Source of the DNA: Odontesthes bonariensis
Taxonomy: Eukaryota > Chordata > Actinopteri > Atheriniformes > Atherinopsidae
Direction of reading: 5' to 3'
Length of the DNA stretch: 64,000 bases
NCBI RefSeq assembly: GCF_027942865.1
Contig: NC_134520.1
Span: 1,486,501-1,550,500 of the forward strand
Shown one piece after another: positions 11,801 to 21,563 of this stretch. How positions within the stretch are numbered: the first letter of the stretch is position 1; every line of letters begins with the position of its first letter. The notes under the pieces were generated by a model. The model searched no databases. It saw only the letters and a program-made list of their open reading frames with translations, and had not been told where the DNA came from. The position numbers and the translations under genes are program-made.

Positions 11801-13256
11801 TCAGGCTGACAGAGATTTGTTGTCACAGGCCATCACTGAACCAGCTCTTTGTCCCACTGAGGTTCTGCACATTTTCCCCACCAATAAGTTGGTTGATGAA
11901 CACAACTCAGCAACACTGGCTTTGTTCCATTCCAACATTATCACGATCGACGCAGATGACTTCCAGAAAGATCCCCGAACAGGCAGAATGGCCCGTAAAG
12001 ACACGCCATGTAAGGGAGGCCGAAATGAGTTAGCCGACACTCTGAAAGTTGCTGAAGGTGCTCGTGTCATGCTCACCAGAAACTTTGACATTCAGAACGG
12101 TCTGGTTAACGGTGCTTTTGCCACACTGATGTGCATAGTGACTTCTGAGGATGATCAGCACATCACTAAGCTGGGCCTGAGGATGGATAATCAGACAGGT
12201 GGGGCAAGAATCCAGAGTGGAGCTCCAGAATCCGCCAATCTGGTTTACATCGAGAGAGCAGAGGAGAAGCTGAAACAGAACGGAGTGGTACGTAGACAGT
12301 TTCCTGTGAGGCTGGCGTTCTCTTGCACTGTCCATAAAACCCAGGGCCTCACAACACATGCAGCTGTGGTGTCCCTGCAGAAAGTCTTTGAAGCAGGTAT
12401 GGCTTATGTAGCTCTCAGCAGGGTGACGTCTCTCAGTGGGCTGTATTTACTGGATTTGGATGAGAAGAAAATATACGCCAATACTGAAGTGACCGCAGCG
12501 CTCCAGACCATGAGACAAGCCGATGTGGATCACATGATGCCTCTTCTTCAGGTGAGAGCAACAGTAAACAGGCCCGACACTCTGACTCTTGTTCACCACA
12601 ACACAGAGGGACTGCCATCTCACATCGGTGACATCAGGAGACATCATGAGCTGTGCCTGGCAGATGTCCTGTGTCTGACAGAAACTCACCTGCAGGGCTC
12701 CTTTGTCGCAGACAGTCTGCATCTGGACGGCTACAACATGTTCAAGCGCAACAGACACACGTCCTACACTCAGTATCCTCAGATGGCCAGCAGAGCAGGT
12801 GGCGGGGTTGCTGTCTATGTGAGAAACCACATTCAGGTGCGTGAGAGACAGTATTTGCATAATGTGACTGATCTGGAGTTTGTGGCTTTGAAGGTTGAGG
12901 CTCCAGTCTGTGCAGTGATTGCAGCTGTGTACAGACCTCCTGACTACAGTCTGAGACCGTTCCTGGAGAACCTGGGAAGCCTTTTGGATGCACTAGAGGT
13001 ATTGGACTGTCACCCTATTATTGTGTGTGGAGACTTCAATGAGAATCAGCTACTCAGGTCAACAAAGCCAATTCTAGATCTGTTTCAGTCTAAGGGATAT
13101 GTTCAGCTGATCACCTCTGCCACCACAGACAAGAACACACTGCTTGACCTTATTTTCATTTCCCAGCCACAGCGATGTCTCCACTCAGGTGTCATGAGAA
13201 CCTATTACAGCTATCACAACCCAGTGTTCTGTGTCCTGTCCACCAGGGAACCATGA
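5844..13256 (+). CDS. Helentron transposase, C76/OTU-Rep-helicase-endonuclease, copy A
   Basis: This 2470-codon frame has no interruption; the ATG has A at -3. It is expected to nick and replicate the element by rolling circle. Domains in order: C76/OTU-like cysteine protease about 135-315 (C146 in NSQCVANS, D267 and H269 in FDPH); basic 18-residue repeats 528-599; Cys/His cluster 721-784; acidic run from 926; Helitron Rep with HUH at H1259/H1261 (PHIHAMLW) and two tyrosines Y1441/Y1445 (YLTKYITK); PIF1-like helicase with Walker A GGAGTGKS at 1794-1801 and DE at 1887-1888; AP-type endonuclease about 2247-2470 with LTETHL (E2280), VYRPP and GDFN (D2397, N2399). The usual SDH motif near the end reads SYH (Y2457), so nuclease function is doubtful. 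The protein is large but complete for a fish Helentron. Confidence 0.93.
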   Translation: MPRKGIRSRAQKLRWQKEKESPSEQAEGMGSQSSNLVSHQLSYAEVVQRGRPSDGMCVGESSDGQQVDSRGQSAVSDGNTGMNAFQQVKQSVPQASYADMVKRGRDAAGASQQHSVIVEPQPSVTHVCASRSQASLKYGKYRNSQCVANSLVFLSFLHEHEGISRADLDLVLDKGDAVYRQARERFPNSVHLASDELPDEVTARRSKYQVDLTQLSVYGTFGGGERLLSLEHGLSFLSSDVQYGLLIMAGLCVAVFRCRSGLYGYFDPHSRNKDGLPMSSRRLSFGTAVMLKFPHLTDMIDRIKLCYTMFDIQSSCMYELKPLSFHCVNTSNQRNAVSDTDCRHTAVDAPPLLQEAVNESDQSQNISPSTDTNVEVTTFPSQNEPNVSASVLPTVLNDLCCNVLQELSTDITSPASGRQQQNTVPCAQIEHEPCSEIICPPNDASHSGSNICHTDPPDNVLKEISCKLSKLSKQGRRKMKRRMMARNTPQQRKVNKKMREREMYASNEMQRENKRSRIRMSYQKNAEFREKQKLYIRRSYREKEGFKEKQKAYIRRSYREKEGFREKQKAYIRRSYRENGFREKQKAYIRRSYREKEGFSQRQKMYIINRYRQSETFRQRQRSYVTQRYANDRVFRIRHRQVMKNLMRNRYRNSHSFRMMHNIRCAASIKRKYRRMNRNTRSETETRETQSLQHETVENRLINEAIAVFKSNIKAGPTYVCTVCHKASFPNQVQTCTRSKYDKNPHVVSQCLTGKYVHVCDEGCRNVACTVPDERRKEWICHTCHAHLKKGCMPNLAAANKLELSEIPSELSDLNILERHLIAKCIPFAKIIPLPRGRQRLIRGNVVCVPSEVQETVNALPRLRSESQVMRVKLKRRLSYRGHQLFQTVTWSKLVSALMKLKQVHPEYQDVTIRDEAELCDPTLPDDDDDDDDDDEDDDVRMGEQDYDEADLMEIDMCERNALCEAENDQDGECEQPQQQRDDGDEGDLPNGGFALESCLQPLDISEEILCYSDSTYCVAPAQRNSPVSFFRTPHLESMSFPVQFPTGENTLDQMRLIKVSPSGYFKSRLFNVDDRFARDPNYLFFAQFVIEIHIANNSMTIQLRKGKTRTRDGRSITSGMLQDKREVERLVRNKDAVRFMQPLRGTPVYWERTTKDLFAMIRQLGTPTFFCTFSAAEFRWPEVIEAIKRQQGEEVDFESLDWTAKCEILRSNPVTCMRLFDKRVEALFRDLLLSDAQPLGKVIDFFYRVEFQHRGSPHIHAMLWVDGAPELDVCDDQTVCDFVDRYISAQLPDPETQPELFKKVSEVQKHSKNHTRSCFKSVNSGCRFGFPKPPCTNTMITRPDEGENTGTAKSKLRPLLQLLNEPEAASLSLEQVLSRCNLTLAEYERYLQSLNRKTAIYLKRDPKDCWINGYNPHLLEAWDSNIDVSFILNAYSCIQYLTKYITKKESGLSEYLKTVMENSNMDRVNECDEMRAVMQAYSKKREISAQECVTRACGIKMKKCSRSVVFIPTDDNPVKMSRPMSFLEDTPSESCNVWMTSLSDKYKARPETPEYEEMCLADFAASCRFVSADHSKRDGVSPLLNELGFVQRRKNDKPSVIRYYQCSKEKHPEQFYARLLRLYLPHRSEYEIRSADLPTYESFYNSGWVQLPGSNRPESVKSIIKTNRDKYERNTEEIENALVEFEESRDHVMDEWCNLAPESEVVRLPCDDDLQQREPDDEQENVPDYCPESAAVTEMRAIREPPAVDPAVLRQMYQNLNQKQACVFHAIRDWCIKLVCGLNPEQFFFYVNGGAGTGKSHLIKCIYSEASKILSKLQLHAEEFDISNPTVLLSSFTGTAAFNICGTTLHSLLKLPRSLKPPIQGLGNQLDELRSELFNAQILIIDEISMVSKPLFAYVDARLKQIKGNQRAFGGMSVLAVGDFYQLPPVRQSKPLCVHDPADIDLWQEHFQMITLTEIMRQKDDVAFADVLNRIRVKPKADELSQADRDLLSQAITEPALCPTEVLHIFPTNKLVDEHNSATLALFHSNIITIDADDFQKDPRTGRMARKDTPCKGGRNELADTLKVAEGARVMLTRNFDIQNGLVNGAFATLMCIVTSEDDQHITKLGLRMDNQTGGARIQSGAPESANLVYIERAEEKLKQNGVVRRQFPVRLAFSCTVHKTQGLTTHAAVVSLQKVFEAGMAYVALSRVTSLSGLYLLDLDEKKIYANTEVTAALQTMRQADVDHMMPLLQVRATVNRPDTLTLVHHNTEGLPSHIGDIRRHHELCLADVLCLTETHLQGSFVADSLHLDGYNMFKRNRHTSYTQYPQMASRAGGGVAVYVRNHIQVRERQYLHNVTDLEFVALKVEAPVCAVIAAVYRPPDYSLRPFLENLGSLLDALEVLDCHPIIVCGDFNENQLLRSTKPILDLFQSKGYVQLITSATTDKNTLLDLIFISQPQRCLHSGVMRTYYSYHNPVFCVLSTREP

Positions 13257-13317
13257 AGTGGTCGGTGAGTCTTCAAGTTCAAGGTTTGGTTTGTGCCTGT
13301 TACACTATTTCTGTATT

Positions 13318-14005
13318 GTAAGATTTGGTATGGTCACAAACGGTATGTTTAATAATGTCACGGTAAGATGTAATATGGTAGGTTTCAATGTGGTAAGATT
13401 TGGTATGGTCACTAACGGTATGTTTAATAATGTCACGGTAAGATGTACTATGGTAGGTTTCAATGTGGTAAGATTTGGTATGGTCACTAACGGTATGTTT
13501 AATAATGTCACGGTAAGATGTAATATGGTAGGTTTCAATGTGGTAAGATTTGGTATGGTCACTAACGGTATGTTTAATAATGTCACGGTAAGATGTAATA
13601 TGGTAGGTTTCAATGTGGTAAGATTTGGTATGGTCACTAACGGTATGTTTAATAATGTCACGGTAAGATGTACTATGGTAGGTTTCAATGTGGTAAGATT
13701 TGGTATGGTCACTAACGGTATGTTTAATAATGTCACGGTAAGATGTACTATGGTAGGTTTCAATGTGGTAAGATTTGGTATGGTCACTAACGGTATGTTG
13801 AATAATGTCACGGTAAGATGTAATATGGTAGGTTTCAATGTGGTAAGATTTGGTATGGTCACTAACGGTATGTTGAATAATGTCACGGTAAGATGTACTA
13901 TGGTAGGTTTCAATGTGGTAAGATTTGGTATTGTCACTAACGGTATGTTTAATAATGTCACGGTAAGATGTAATATGGTAGGTTTCAATGTGGTAAGATT
14001 TGGTA
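13318..14005 (+). repeat. 75-bp minisatellite after transposase, copy A
   Basis: There are nine full 75-bp units plus a partial one, each starting gtaagatttggtatggtcac and containing a second cacggtaagatgt. The period is divisible by three, so long frames stay open on both strands; these are artefacts of periodicity. Each unit contains two GGTAAGAT strings that match a splice-donor consensus. The array starts about 60 bp after the transposase stop codon. Confidence 0.95.
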
Positions 14006-14056
14006 TTATGGGTCATAATTATTTATAAAGACAAGGATTTTCTAGGTATTGAACAC

Positions 14057-14119
14057 GTTGTGGTCTGTGCATTTATCTGGGTGGGTTGGGTCAGGATTGA
14101 TAAATGCACAGGCCACAAC
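14057..14119 (+). other. long hairpin 1 downstream of transposase, copy A
   Basis: Arms 14057-14077 and 14099-14119 are 21 nt each, with a single G.T-type mismatch and a 21-nt loop rich in tggg. The arm core is ctgtgcatttatc / gataaatgcacag. It is conserved at 53827-53889. Palindromes of this size near the end of a rolling-circle element suggest a role in termination or strand recognition; this is inference. Confidence 0.85.
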
Positions 14120-14169
14120 TGTCTGAGCAGCTCTATAAAAGCTGCTACATTTACCACAACATAGATGCA

Positions 14170-14215
14170 ACATCAGAAAGCATGAGCTACACCTAGAACT
14201 CGTGCTTTCTGATGT
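14170..14215 (+). other. long hairpin 2 downstream of transposase, copy A
   Basis: Arms 14170-14186 (acatcagaaagcatgag) and 14199-14215 (ctcgtgctttctgatgt) pair over 17 bp with one G.T-type mismatch and a 12-nt loop. It is conserved at 53940-53985. Between the two hairpins is a small stem gcagct/agctgc (14127-14145) whose loop region contains TATAAA. Confidence 0.85.
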
Positions 14216-14246
14216 ACCAATAACATATACCAGCTGATACCCCACT

Positions 14247-14285
14247 GGGGTGGGGGGAAAGGTGGGTTGGGGGTGGGGTGGGCGG
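14247..14285 (+). other. G-quadruplex-type G-run, copy A
   Basis: This 39-nt stretch has runs of 4, 6, 3, 5, 4 and 3 G's separated by one to a few bases, which satisfies the usual four-run G-quadruplex rule on the + strand. It follows hairpin 2 directly and overlaps the left inverted repeat region. It is conserved at 54017-54053 in copy B. Confidence 0.75.
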
Positions 14286-14840
14286 TTAAAGAATTGTAAC
14301 TCTACTACACCTAAAACTGTTTAGATGTTCAGATCTGTTTCCTCGAGACAGGAGACTTGTTCTCCTGTATCCTCCATGACAACATCCTCCAGCACAACAA
14401 CACACACTTCTACATCATCCTGATGAACTGTCAGCCTAAACCAGAGCCATCACAGAGAAATCTGCACCCTGCCATCCCAGTCTTTCTGCAAAGCAGAGGA
14501 CAAAATGGCCCCTGTTAACCCTCACCTGACCACCTGGCTGACCCTGAGAAAATCCACCCACCATGATGCCCCAGACCACCAGCAACAGGGAACTGCTGCC
14601 TCATACAGAGACATGTCTTCCTCCTGCCAGTGACCAGGGTTCTTCTCAGCTGACAGAAGGTAGAGTGGAGATCTTCTCTTTGGAAAGACAAACATTCACT
14701 TCATTCCTCTGAGTATGCTGTGTTTATTCATCTGTTGATATCATTCTTATGAATCCATTGTTTCATATTACAGATCCCAGTATCTAACTCACTGTTCCAT
14801 TGTTTTTCTGTAGGCCTTCCTCTCCTGTGAATCCTTCATA

Positions 14841-14872
14841 GCTGAGACCCTCACAGCTGAGACCCTCACAGC
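14841..14872 (+). repeat. 15-bp minisatellite gctgagaccctcaca, copy A
   Basis: There are about two units plus a degenerate third, just after a splice-acceptor-like ttttctgtag. Copy B has about six units at 54623-54712, one of them shortened, showing active length change. Confidence 0.7.
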
Positions 14873-15343
14873 TAAGCAGAAAGTTATCATCAACACTTGT
14901 GAAACATCCACATGTTAAAGCTCACTGACAGGAGATGTTTTGTGCTCTGCAGCACTGTTCCAGGTATATGCTTATCATGCATCATGTGACCGTTCTACTT
15001 GTGTTTTTCAAATCAAATCAATCAAATATACTTTAAAGACTAAAGTTCATGACAATATTTTTGTCTGCTGTTGTGTCCTCAGGTTCAGTTCCATCTTCAT
15101 GCCTGCATGTCATCATCTTCCTTCCTAAAAATACTTCTGTTTCCTCTGGAAGGACTGCACCCATCTCTCCAGTGTTGCAGCGGACACTGAGCAGGTACAT
15201 GGAAGCAGCAGCTCAGTAGCCAGTGAAAATGAAGAAGGGCACATGGTGACAACACTTTCCATCTTCACATTGACTCTGTGCTCCTCTGACTCTTTAGTTT
15301 GCACCATCAGCTTCAACAAACAGCAACCGCATCAAACTGAACT

Positions 15344-15529
15344 GTGGACAAAATGGAGGACTCTGAGGAACACCGCTCATTTGATCCTGTCCATCTGTGG
15401 AAATGTGAACGTTCCTTTCATGTTTCAGAACAATGCATCAGTGTTTTTCTCCATCATGTTTCCTCATGTCTGTCACTGTTCAGCAGAAACTTTGACTACT
15501 TCAGATGTCACGTGCAAATGTGCTCATGA
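15344..15529 (+). other. small ORF after acceptor-like tract, copy A (61 aa, unrecognised)
   Basis: An ATG with a good context (acaaaATGg) opens a 61-codon frame beginning MDKMEDSEEHRSFDP and rich in Cys, Phe and His. The copy B frame (55167-55352) encodes the same residues. It follows a ctctttag acceptor-like tract by about 45 bases. It overlaps other open frames, so coding is uncertain; a captured exon is the likeliest meaning. Confidence 0.25.
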
Positions 15530-15604
15530 GCACCAGAGAACTGATTTAGTCGTACTCATAGCAGGAATAAGACAGGACTCCCACACAGGCTGTGCTGAGT
15601 CATT

Positions 15605-15641
15605 ATGGAGAGCATTCCTGATATTTGGGAATGCTCTCCAT
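15605..15641 (+). other. 14-bp perfect hairpin, copy A
   Basis: Arms atggagagcattcc (15605-15618) and ggaatgctctccat (15628-15641) pair perfectly around a 9-nt loop (tgatatttg). It is conserved at 55428-55464 in copy B. It lies about 325 bp before the (TCTA)n microsatellite. Confidence 0.85.
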
Positions 15642-15964
15642 GATGTCCACCTGATCAACTTTCCACCATGTGGAAACCAATAATAGCAGAACAGTTGATA
15701 GAAAATTATATTTGGCCATTTTAAAGACCCAAAAAATTGCAAATAGATGAAATGACAAACTTTTTAAATGAACACACAATTGAGTAAATCCTGTCTTAGT
15801 GCGGGGTATCAGCTGGTATTTTGGTTTTGGGAAATATTTTTTGTTACAATAGATATTCATATTAGTAGTTTTTTAAGTTTTCTTTTCTGTAAAAATATTA
15901 ACATAAGATATTTGTCTGACAATATTACTGTTTGAACATAAAATCACTTTGAATTTTCTTTGCG

Positions 15965-16069
<105 letters not shown>

Positions 16070-16351
16070 CTGATAACTGACATTATTTGCAATCCATAAT
16101 ACTTAGAAATGAAAACATGCTTTTGTAATTTAAGTGTTCTTGAGGTTTTGTAATTATGTAGGCTACATATTAACATATCAATGAACAAATCTGTTGTATT
16201 CTATTTAAATGTTTGCTATGCATTGAAAAACAAGTACTGTGTCGCCTTCATAAACACTGAACAATCATTAATCTTACTGGACTTGTAATCATTACACTTT
16301 CGTCTTTTAAATGTCATTTCAACTTCAAACTCCTGTTTCTTCTCAGCCTAT

Positions 16352-16640
16352 TTTTGCTTCCATAGCTCCTTCAGCTTTTAGCTTATTTTAGCTTCTTCAG
16401 CTCTTTTAGCTTCTTTTAGCTTCTTTAGCTTATTCAGCTGTTATAGCTTCTTCAGCTGTTTTAGCTTCTTTTAGCTTCTTTAGCTCCTTTAGCCTTTAGC
16501 TTCTTCAGCTCCTTCAGCTTTAGCTTCTTCAGCTCCTTCAGCTTTAGCTTCTTCAGCTCCTTTAGCTTTAGCTTCTTAAGCTACTTCAGCTTTAGCTTCT
16601 TCAGTTGTTTTAGTTTTTTTTTTAGCTTCTTAAGATTTTT
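16352..16640 (+). repeat. AGCTTC-type low-complexity array, tail of copy A
   Basis: The array is irregular repeats of tttagcttcttcagctcc and variants, with a basic period near 18 bp. Similar arrays lie at 18258-18705, 22915-23160 and 56185-56475. On the minus strand one frame reads as a Gly-Ala-Glu-Glu-Ala-Lys pattern, but stops and phase changes make coding unlikely. Confidence 0.85.
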
Positions 16641-16671
16641 TAGCATGGTTGTTCAGCTCTTGCATTCTCAC

Positions 16672-16700
16672 AGCTGTTTCGCAGGAACAGCTCTTTCTAG
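16672..16700 (+). other. Helitron-like 3' terminus (hairpin + CTAG), copy A
   Basis: agctgtt and aacagct (16672-16692) pair, with possible inner T.G and C-G pairs and a 3-nt loop. CTAG follows at 16697-16700 and a T comes next. A short hairpin about 5-12 nt before CTRR with insertion next to T is the classic Helitron 3' end. The same string ends the tail units at 18735-18763 and 20374-20402 and copy B at 56511-56539. Confidence 0.6.
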
Positions 16701-16769
16701 TTATTGTGAGAATGCATAAAGCATTCTCACTATTAAGTTTCTGTTTCCCTTTATTATTATTATTATTAT

Positions 16770-18763
16770 TCCGCCGTTTTTTGGCATTCAACTACTTCAG
16801 CATACTTTGAGCTATTTCAACAAATTTGGTATCAAAATGTTCAGCTCATTCAGCTCTTGATGGGAATGTATTTTTGGTGTTTGTAACTTTTCAACTTTTT
16901 AAGATATTAAGCTTTTTGTTCAACTTTTTTCCCATTGAAACTAATGTTAAATTTTCAAATCTCTTCAAATCCTTTCAAATCCTTTCAAATCTTTCAAATC
17001 TTAACTAGTTCAGCATACTTTCAGCTAGAGACACCATTCAAATTTTAAAATGTTCATAAGACATTCAGCTATTACCAATTGTTTCATCTTTTAAAAATAT
17101 TCAGCCAATTTTGAAATATGACAGTTTCAAAAATATGAAAATTAAGTTCTCCAAATCCTTATCTTCAAATGCTTTCAAATCCTTCAAAATCTTCAAATCT
17201 ATTCAAATCGTAACTGCTTCAGCATACTTTAACCTAGAGACACCATTCAAATTTTAAAATGTTCATAAGACATTCAGCTGTTACCAATTGTTTCATCTTT
17301 TAAAAATATTCAGCCAATTTTGAAATATGACAGTTTAAAAAATAGGAAAATGAAGCTCCTTCTTGGATTTTAGAGTGAGACATTCAGCAGTGCTGATAAG
17401 TTTCAACTTTTCAAACAAATTACTATAACTTTCATACAGTTTAACTGAGAGAAACAAATTATACCTTAAAATGTAGGAAAACTTGTCCTCTTTCAGCCAA
17501 TGTAACTCTTAAAGAGCTCACATGGACAGATTTTGAACTATGAGCCTTTAAGCTTGAAGAACTTGTCAAATTTTGAGGAAATCTGCCATTTTTGAATCAG
17601 CTTCAAGTGTTTCAAACTGCTTGGATTTAAATATAGTTGACTCCACAGATGTAAAACTACTTTGCTAAGTTCCTCTAAGCCTTCTGCTTCTAATGGTGTT
17701 AAAATTATTTTTCTAGCTGCTCAACTTTTCTCACAAGATGTATTTGAAGTCAGTGTTCGGTGTCATTTCTCTCCCGCGATCGGCGGGCGGCCGTCTCATC
17801 TCTCCATATATGTTGTGTGTGTTCAACCTGCTTCGATTTAAATATAGTTGACTCCACAGATGTAAAACTACTTTGCTAAGTTCCTCTAAGCCTTCTGCTT
17901 CTAACGGTGTTAAAATTATCTTTCTAGCTATTCAACTTTTCTCACAAAACGTGTTTGAAGACAGTCAGATTTGTCCCGCGGCTGCAGCAGCTAGCTCTGT
18001 GTCTGTCTGTGTAGTCTTTAAGTAGGTCAAATGCACTTCCGGTGTAACACAACGAAATGGCTTAATGGTAACCCTACCAGCCTTTCGTGCAGGTGGCCCG
18101 GGTTCAATCCCCAGGATGTCAGCTCAAAATTAAAAAAAAAAGTTTTTTTGTAACTATTTAAGCATACTTTCAGCCATTTCAACTCTTTCTAGCTCGAAAT
18201 CATTACACTTTCATCTTTTAAATGTCATTTCAACTTCAAACTCCTGTTTCTTCTCAGCTTTTTTTAGCTTCCATAGCTCTTTCAGCTTTTAGCTTCTTTT
18301 AGCTTCTTTAGCTGTTTTAGCCTTTTTTAGCTTCTTTAGCTAACTTCTAACTCTAACTCTTTTGCTCCTTCAGCTGCTTGCTTCTTCAGCTCCTTTAGCC
18401 TTAGCTTCTTCAGCTGTTTTAGCTTTAGCTCCTTCAGCTGTTAGCTTCTTCAGCTGTTTTAGCTTTAGCTCCTTCAGCTGTTAGCTTCTTCAGCTGTTTT
18501 AGCTTATTTTAGCTTCTTCAGATTTTAGTTTCTTTTAGCTTCTTTAGCTCCTTTAGCTCTTAGCTTCTTCAGCTCCTTCAGCTTTAGCTTCTTCAGCTCC
18601 TTTAGCTTTAGCTTCTTCAGCTCCTTTAGCTTTAGCTTCTTCAGCTACTTCAGCTTTAGCTTCTTCAGCTGTTTTAGCTTTTTTTTAGCTTCTTAAGATA
18701 TTTTAGCATGGTAATTCAGCTCATGCATTCTCACAGCTGTTTCGCAGGAACAGCTCTTTCTAG
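16770..18763 (+). mobile_element. non-autonomous tail unit 1 (TC...hairpin-CTAG), copy A
   Basis: The unit begins TCCGCCGTTTTTTGGCATTC after a (TTA)n tract and ends with the hairpin and CTAG. Inside are two diverged copies of a roughly 210-bp segment (cagcatacttt...acaccattcaaattttaaaatg), a duplicated segment with tttaaatatagttgactcc, a GC-rich patch with cccgc/gcggg (17776-17790), a tRNA-Glu-like sequence and an AGCTTC array. It has no protein-coding capacity. Termini and head-to-tail order suggest a non-autonomous Helitron mobilised by the neighbouring transposase; satellite-like amplification is the alternative. Confidence 0.55.
18053..18121 (+). other. tRNA-Glu-like sequence in tail unit 1
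   Basis: Pol III A-box-like tggcttaatgg (18058-18068) and B-box-like ggttcaatccc (18101-18111) flank an anticodon-arm-like ccagc-ctttcgt-gcagg. The 7-nt loop gives anticodon TTC (Glu). The arm has an A-A mismatch and no matching 7-bp acceptor stem is seen, so it is a tRNA-derived relic, not a working tRNA. Confidence 0.6.
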
Positions 18764-18779
18764 TTATTATTATTATTCT

Positions 18780-20402
18780 TCCGCCGTTTTTTGGCATTCA
18801 ACTACTTCAGCATACTTTGAGCTATTTCAACAAATTTGGTATCAAAATGTTCAGCTCATTCAGCTCTTGATGGGAATGTATTTTTGGTGTTTGTAACTTT
18901 TCAACTTTTTAAGATATTAAGCTTTTTGTTCAACTTTTTTCCCATTGAAACTAATGTTAAATTTTCAAATCTCTTCAAATCCTTTCAAATCCTTTCAAAT
19001 CCTTTCAAATCTTTCAAATCTTAACTAGTTCAGCATACTTTCAGCTAGAGACACCATTCAAATTTTAAAATGTTCATAAGACATTCAGCTATTACCAATT
19101 GTTTCATCTTTTAAAAATATTCAGCCAATTTTGAAATATGACAGTTTCAAAAATATGAAAATTAAGTTCTCCAAATCCTTATCTTCAAATGCTTTCAAAT
19201 CCTTCAAAATCTTCAAATCTATTCAAATCGTAACTGCTTCAGCATACTTTAACCTAGAGACACCATTCAAATTTTAAAATGTTCATAAGACATTCAGCTG
19301 TTACCAATTGTTTCATCTTTTAAAAATATTCAGCCAATTTTGAAATATGACAGTTTAAAAAATAGGAAAATGAAGCTCCTTCTTGGATTTTAGAGTGAGA
19401 CATTCAGCAGTGCTGATAAGTTTCAACTTTTCAAACAAATTACTATAACTTTCATACAGTTTAACTGAGAGAAACAAATTATACCTTAAAATGTAGGAAA
19501 ACTTGTCCTCTTTCAGCCAATGTAACTCTTAAAGAGCTCACATGGACAGATTTTGAACTATGAGCCTTTAAGCTTGAACAACTTGTCAAATTTTGAGGAA
19601 ATCTGCCATTTTTGAATCAGCTTCAAGTTTTTCAAACTGCTTGGATTTAAATATAGTTGACTCCACAGATGTAAAACTACTTTGCTAAGTTCCTCTAAGC
19701 CTTCTGCTTCTAATGGTGTTAAAATTATTTTTCTAGCTGCTCAACTTTTCTCACAAGATGTATTTGAAGTCAGTGTTCGGTGTCATTTCTGTCCTGCGAT
19801 CGGCGGGCGGCCGTCTCATCTCTCCATATATGTTGTGTGTGTTCAACCTGCTTCGATTTAAATATAGTTGACTCCACAGATGTAAAACTACTTTGCTAAG
19901 TTCCTCTAAGCCTTCTGCTTCTAACGGTGTTAAAATTATCTTTCTAGCTATTCAACTTTTCTCACAAAACGTGTTTGAAGACAGTCAGATTTGCCCGCGG
20001 CTGCAGCAGCTAGCTCTGTGTCTGTCTGTGTAGTCTTTAACTAGGTCAAATGCACTTCCGGTCTAACATAATGAGATGGCTTAATGGTAACACTACCAGC
20101 CTTTCGTGCAGGTGGCTCGGGTTCAATCCCCATCATGTCAGACCACACTTTATAATTTTTTTATTTTATAATTATTTAAGCATACTTTCAGCATTTTCAA
20201 CTGTTTCTAGCTTAATTTTATCTTCAAATTCTTCAGATCATTTCAAATCCTTCAAATCTTAAATACTTTTGCATACTTTCAGCTAGAGACACCATTCAAA
20301 TTTTAAAATCTTCAAATCTTTTAGCTTTTTAAGATTTTTCTTTATTAAGGTAATTCAGCTCATGCATTCTCACAGCTGTTTCGCAGGAACAGCTCTTTCT
20401 AG
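18780..20402 (+). mobile_element. non-autonomous tail unit 2 (TC...hairpin-CTAG), copy A
   Basis: This second unit starts TCCGCCG after (TTA)n and ends hairpin 20374-20394 and CTAG 20399-20402. Nearly its whole body matches unit 1, but the AGCTTC array is almost absent, making it about 370 bp shorter. Confidence 0.55.
20072..20140 (+). other. tRNA-Glu-like sequence in tail unit 2
   Basis: A box is 20077-20087 and B box 20120-20130, with the same cctttcgtgcagg anticodon arm as in unit 1. Confidence 0.6.
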
Positions 20403-21495
20403 TTATTATTATTATTCCGCCGTTTTTCGGCATTCAACTACTTCAGCATACTTTGAGCTATTTCAACAAATTTGGTATCAAAATGTTCAGCTCATTCAGC
20501 TCTTGATGGGAATGTATTTTTGGTGTTTGTAACTTTTCAACTTTTTAAGATATTAAGCTTTTTGTTCAACTTTTTTCCCATTGAAACTAATGTTAAATTT
20601 TCAAATCTCTTCAAATCCTTTCAAATCCTTTCAAATCTTTCAAATCTTAACTAGTTCAGCATACTTTCAGCTAGAGACACCATTCAAATTTTAAAATGTT
20701 CATAAGACATTCAGCTATTACCAATTGTTTCATCTTTTCAAAATATTCAGCCAATTTTGAAATATGACAGTTTCAAAAATATGAAAATTAAGTTCTCCAA
20801 ATCCTTATCTTCAAATGCTTTCAAATCCTTCAAAATCTTCAAATCTATTCAAATCGTAACTGCTTCAGCATACTTTAACCTAGAGACACCATTCAAATTT
20901 TAAAATGTTCATAAGACATTCAGCTGTTACCAATTGTTTCATCTTTTAAAAATATTCAGCCAATTTTGAAATATGACAGTTTAAAAAATAGGAAAATGAA
21001 GCTCCTTCTTGGATTTTAGAGTGAGACATTCAGCAGTGTTGATAAGTTTCAACTTTTCAAACAAATTACTATAACTTTCATACAGTTTAACTGAGAGAAA
21101 CAAATTATACCTTAAAATGTAGGAAAATTTGTCTTCTTTCAGCCAATGTAACTCTTAAAGAGCTCACATGGACAGATTTTGAACTATGAGCCTTTAAGCT
21201 TGAACAACTTGTCAAATTTTGAGGAAATCTGCCATTTTTGAATCAGCTTCAAGTGTTTCAAACTGCTTGGATTTAAATATAGTTGACTCCACAGATGTAA
21301 AAGTACTTTGCTAAGTTCCTCTAAGCCTTCTGCTTCTAATGGTGTTAAAATTATCTGTCTAGCTGCTCAACTTTTGTCACAAGACGCGATAGAAGACAGT
21401 CTGCGCCTCAGACTTGTCCCGCGGCTGCAGCAGCTAGCTCTGTGTCTGTCTGTGTAGTCTTTAAGTAGGTCAAATGCACTACTGGTTTAATAGAA

Positions 21496-21563
21496 CGAAA
21501 TGGCTTAATGGTAACACTGCCAGCCTTTCGTGCAGGTGGCCTGGGTTCAATCCCCATCATGTC
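21496..21563 (+). other. tRNA-Glu-like sequence in tail unit 3, first half
   Basis: A box is 21501-21511 and B box 21544-21554; the anticodon loop ctttcgt is kept. Confidence 0.55.

Larger units (their letters stand above)
14227..15819 (+). mobile_element. block between 17-bp inverted repeats, copy A (possible nested element)
   Basis: The arms ataccagctgatacccc (14227-14243) and ggggtatcagctggtat (15803-15819) are perfect inverted repeats. The right arm lies about 150 bp before a (TCTA)n microsatellite. Non-autonomous Helentrons (DINE/HINE type) are known to have short subterminal inverted repeats and a microsatellite near the 3' end, so a nested or overlapping element is plausible. The interior has splice-acceptor-like tracts (ttttctgtag at 14805-14814; a cctcag near 15080) and small frames of unknown origin, as in captured gene fragments. 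No coding function is claimed. Confidence 0.5.

Noticed and set aside
13231..14028. Open frames of 227-265 codons on both strands across the 75-bp array (also 52575-53798 in copy B)
   Set aside because: The period is a multiple of three and lacks stops in several frames, so long frames arise automatically. The 67-bp units break them in copy B. No protein features were seen.
14128..14145. TATAAAAG as a promoter downstream of the transposase
   Set aside because: It is part of a small stem-loop and no credible downstream gene follows. It was kept only as a note in the hairpin entry.
18053..18121. Functional tRNA-Glu gene
   Set aside because: No acceptor stem pairing, a mismatch in the anticodon stem and in the T stem, and diverged copies. 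It is a tRNA-like relic.
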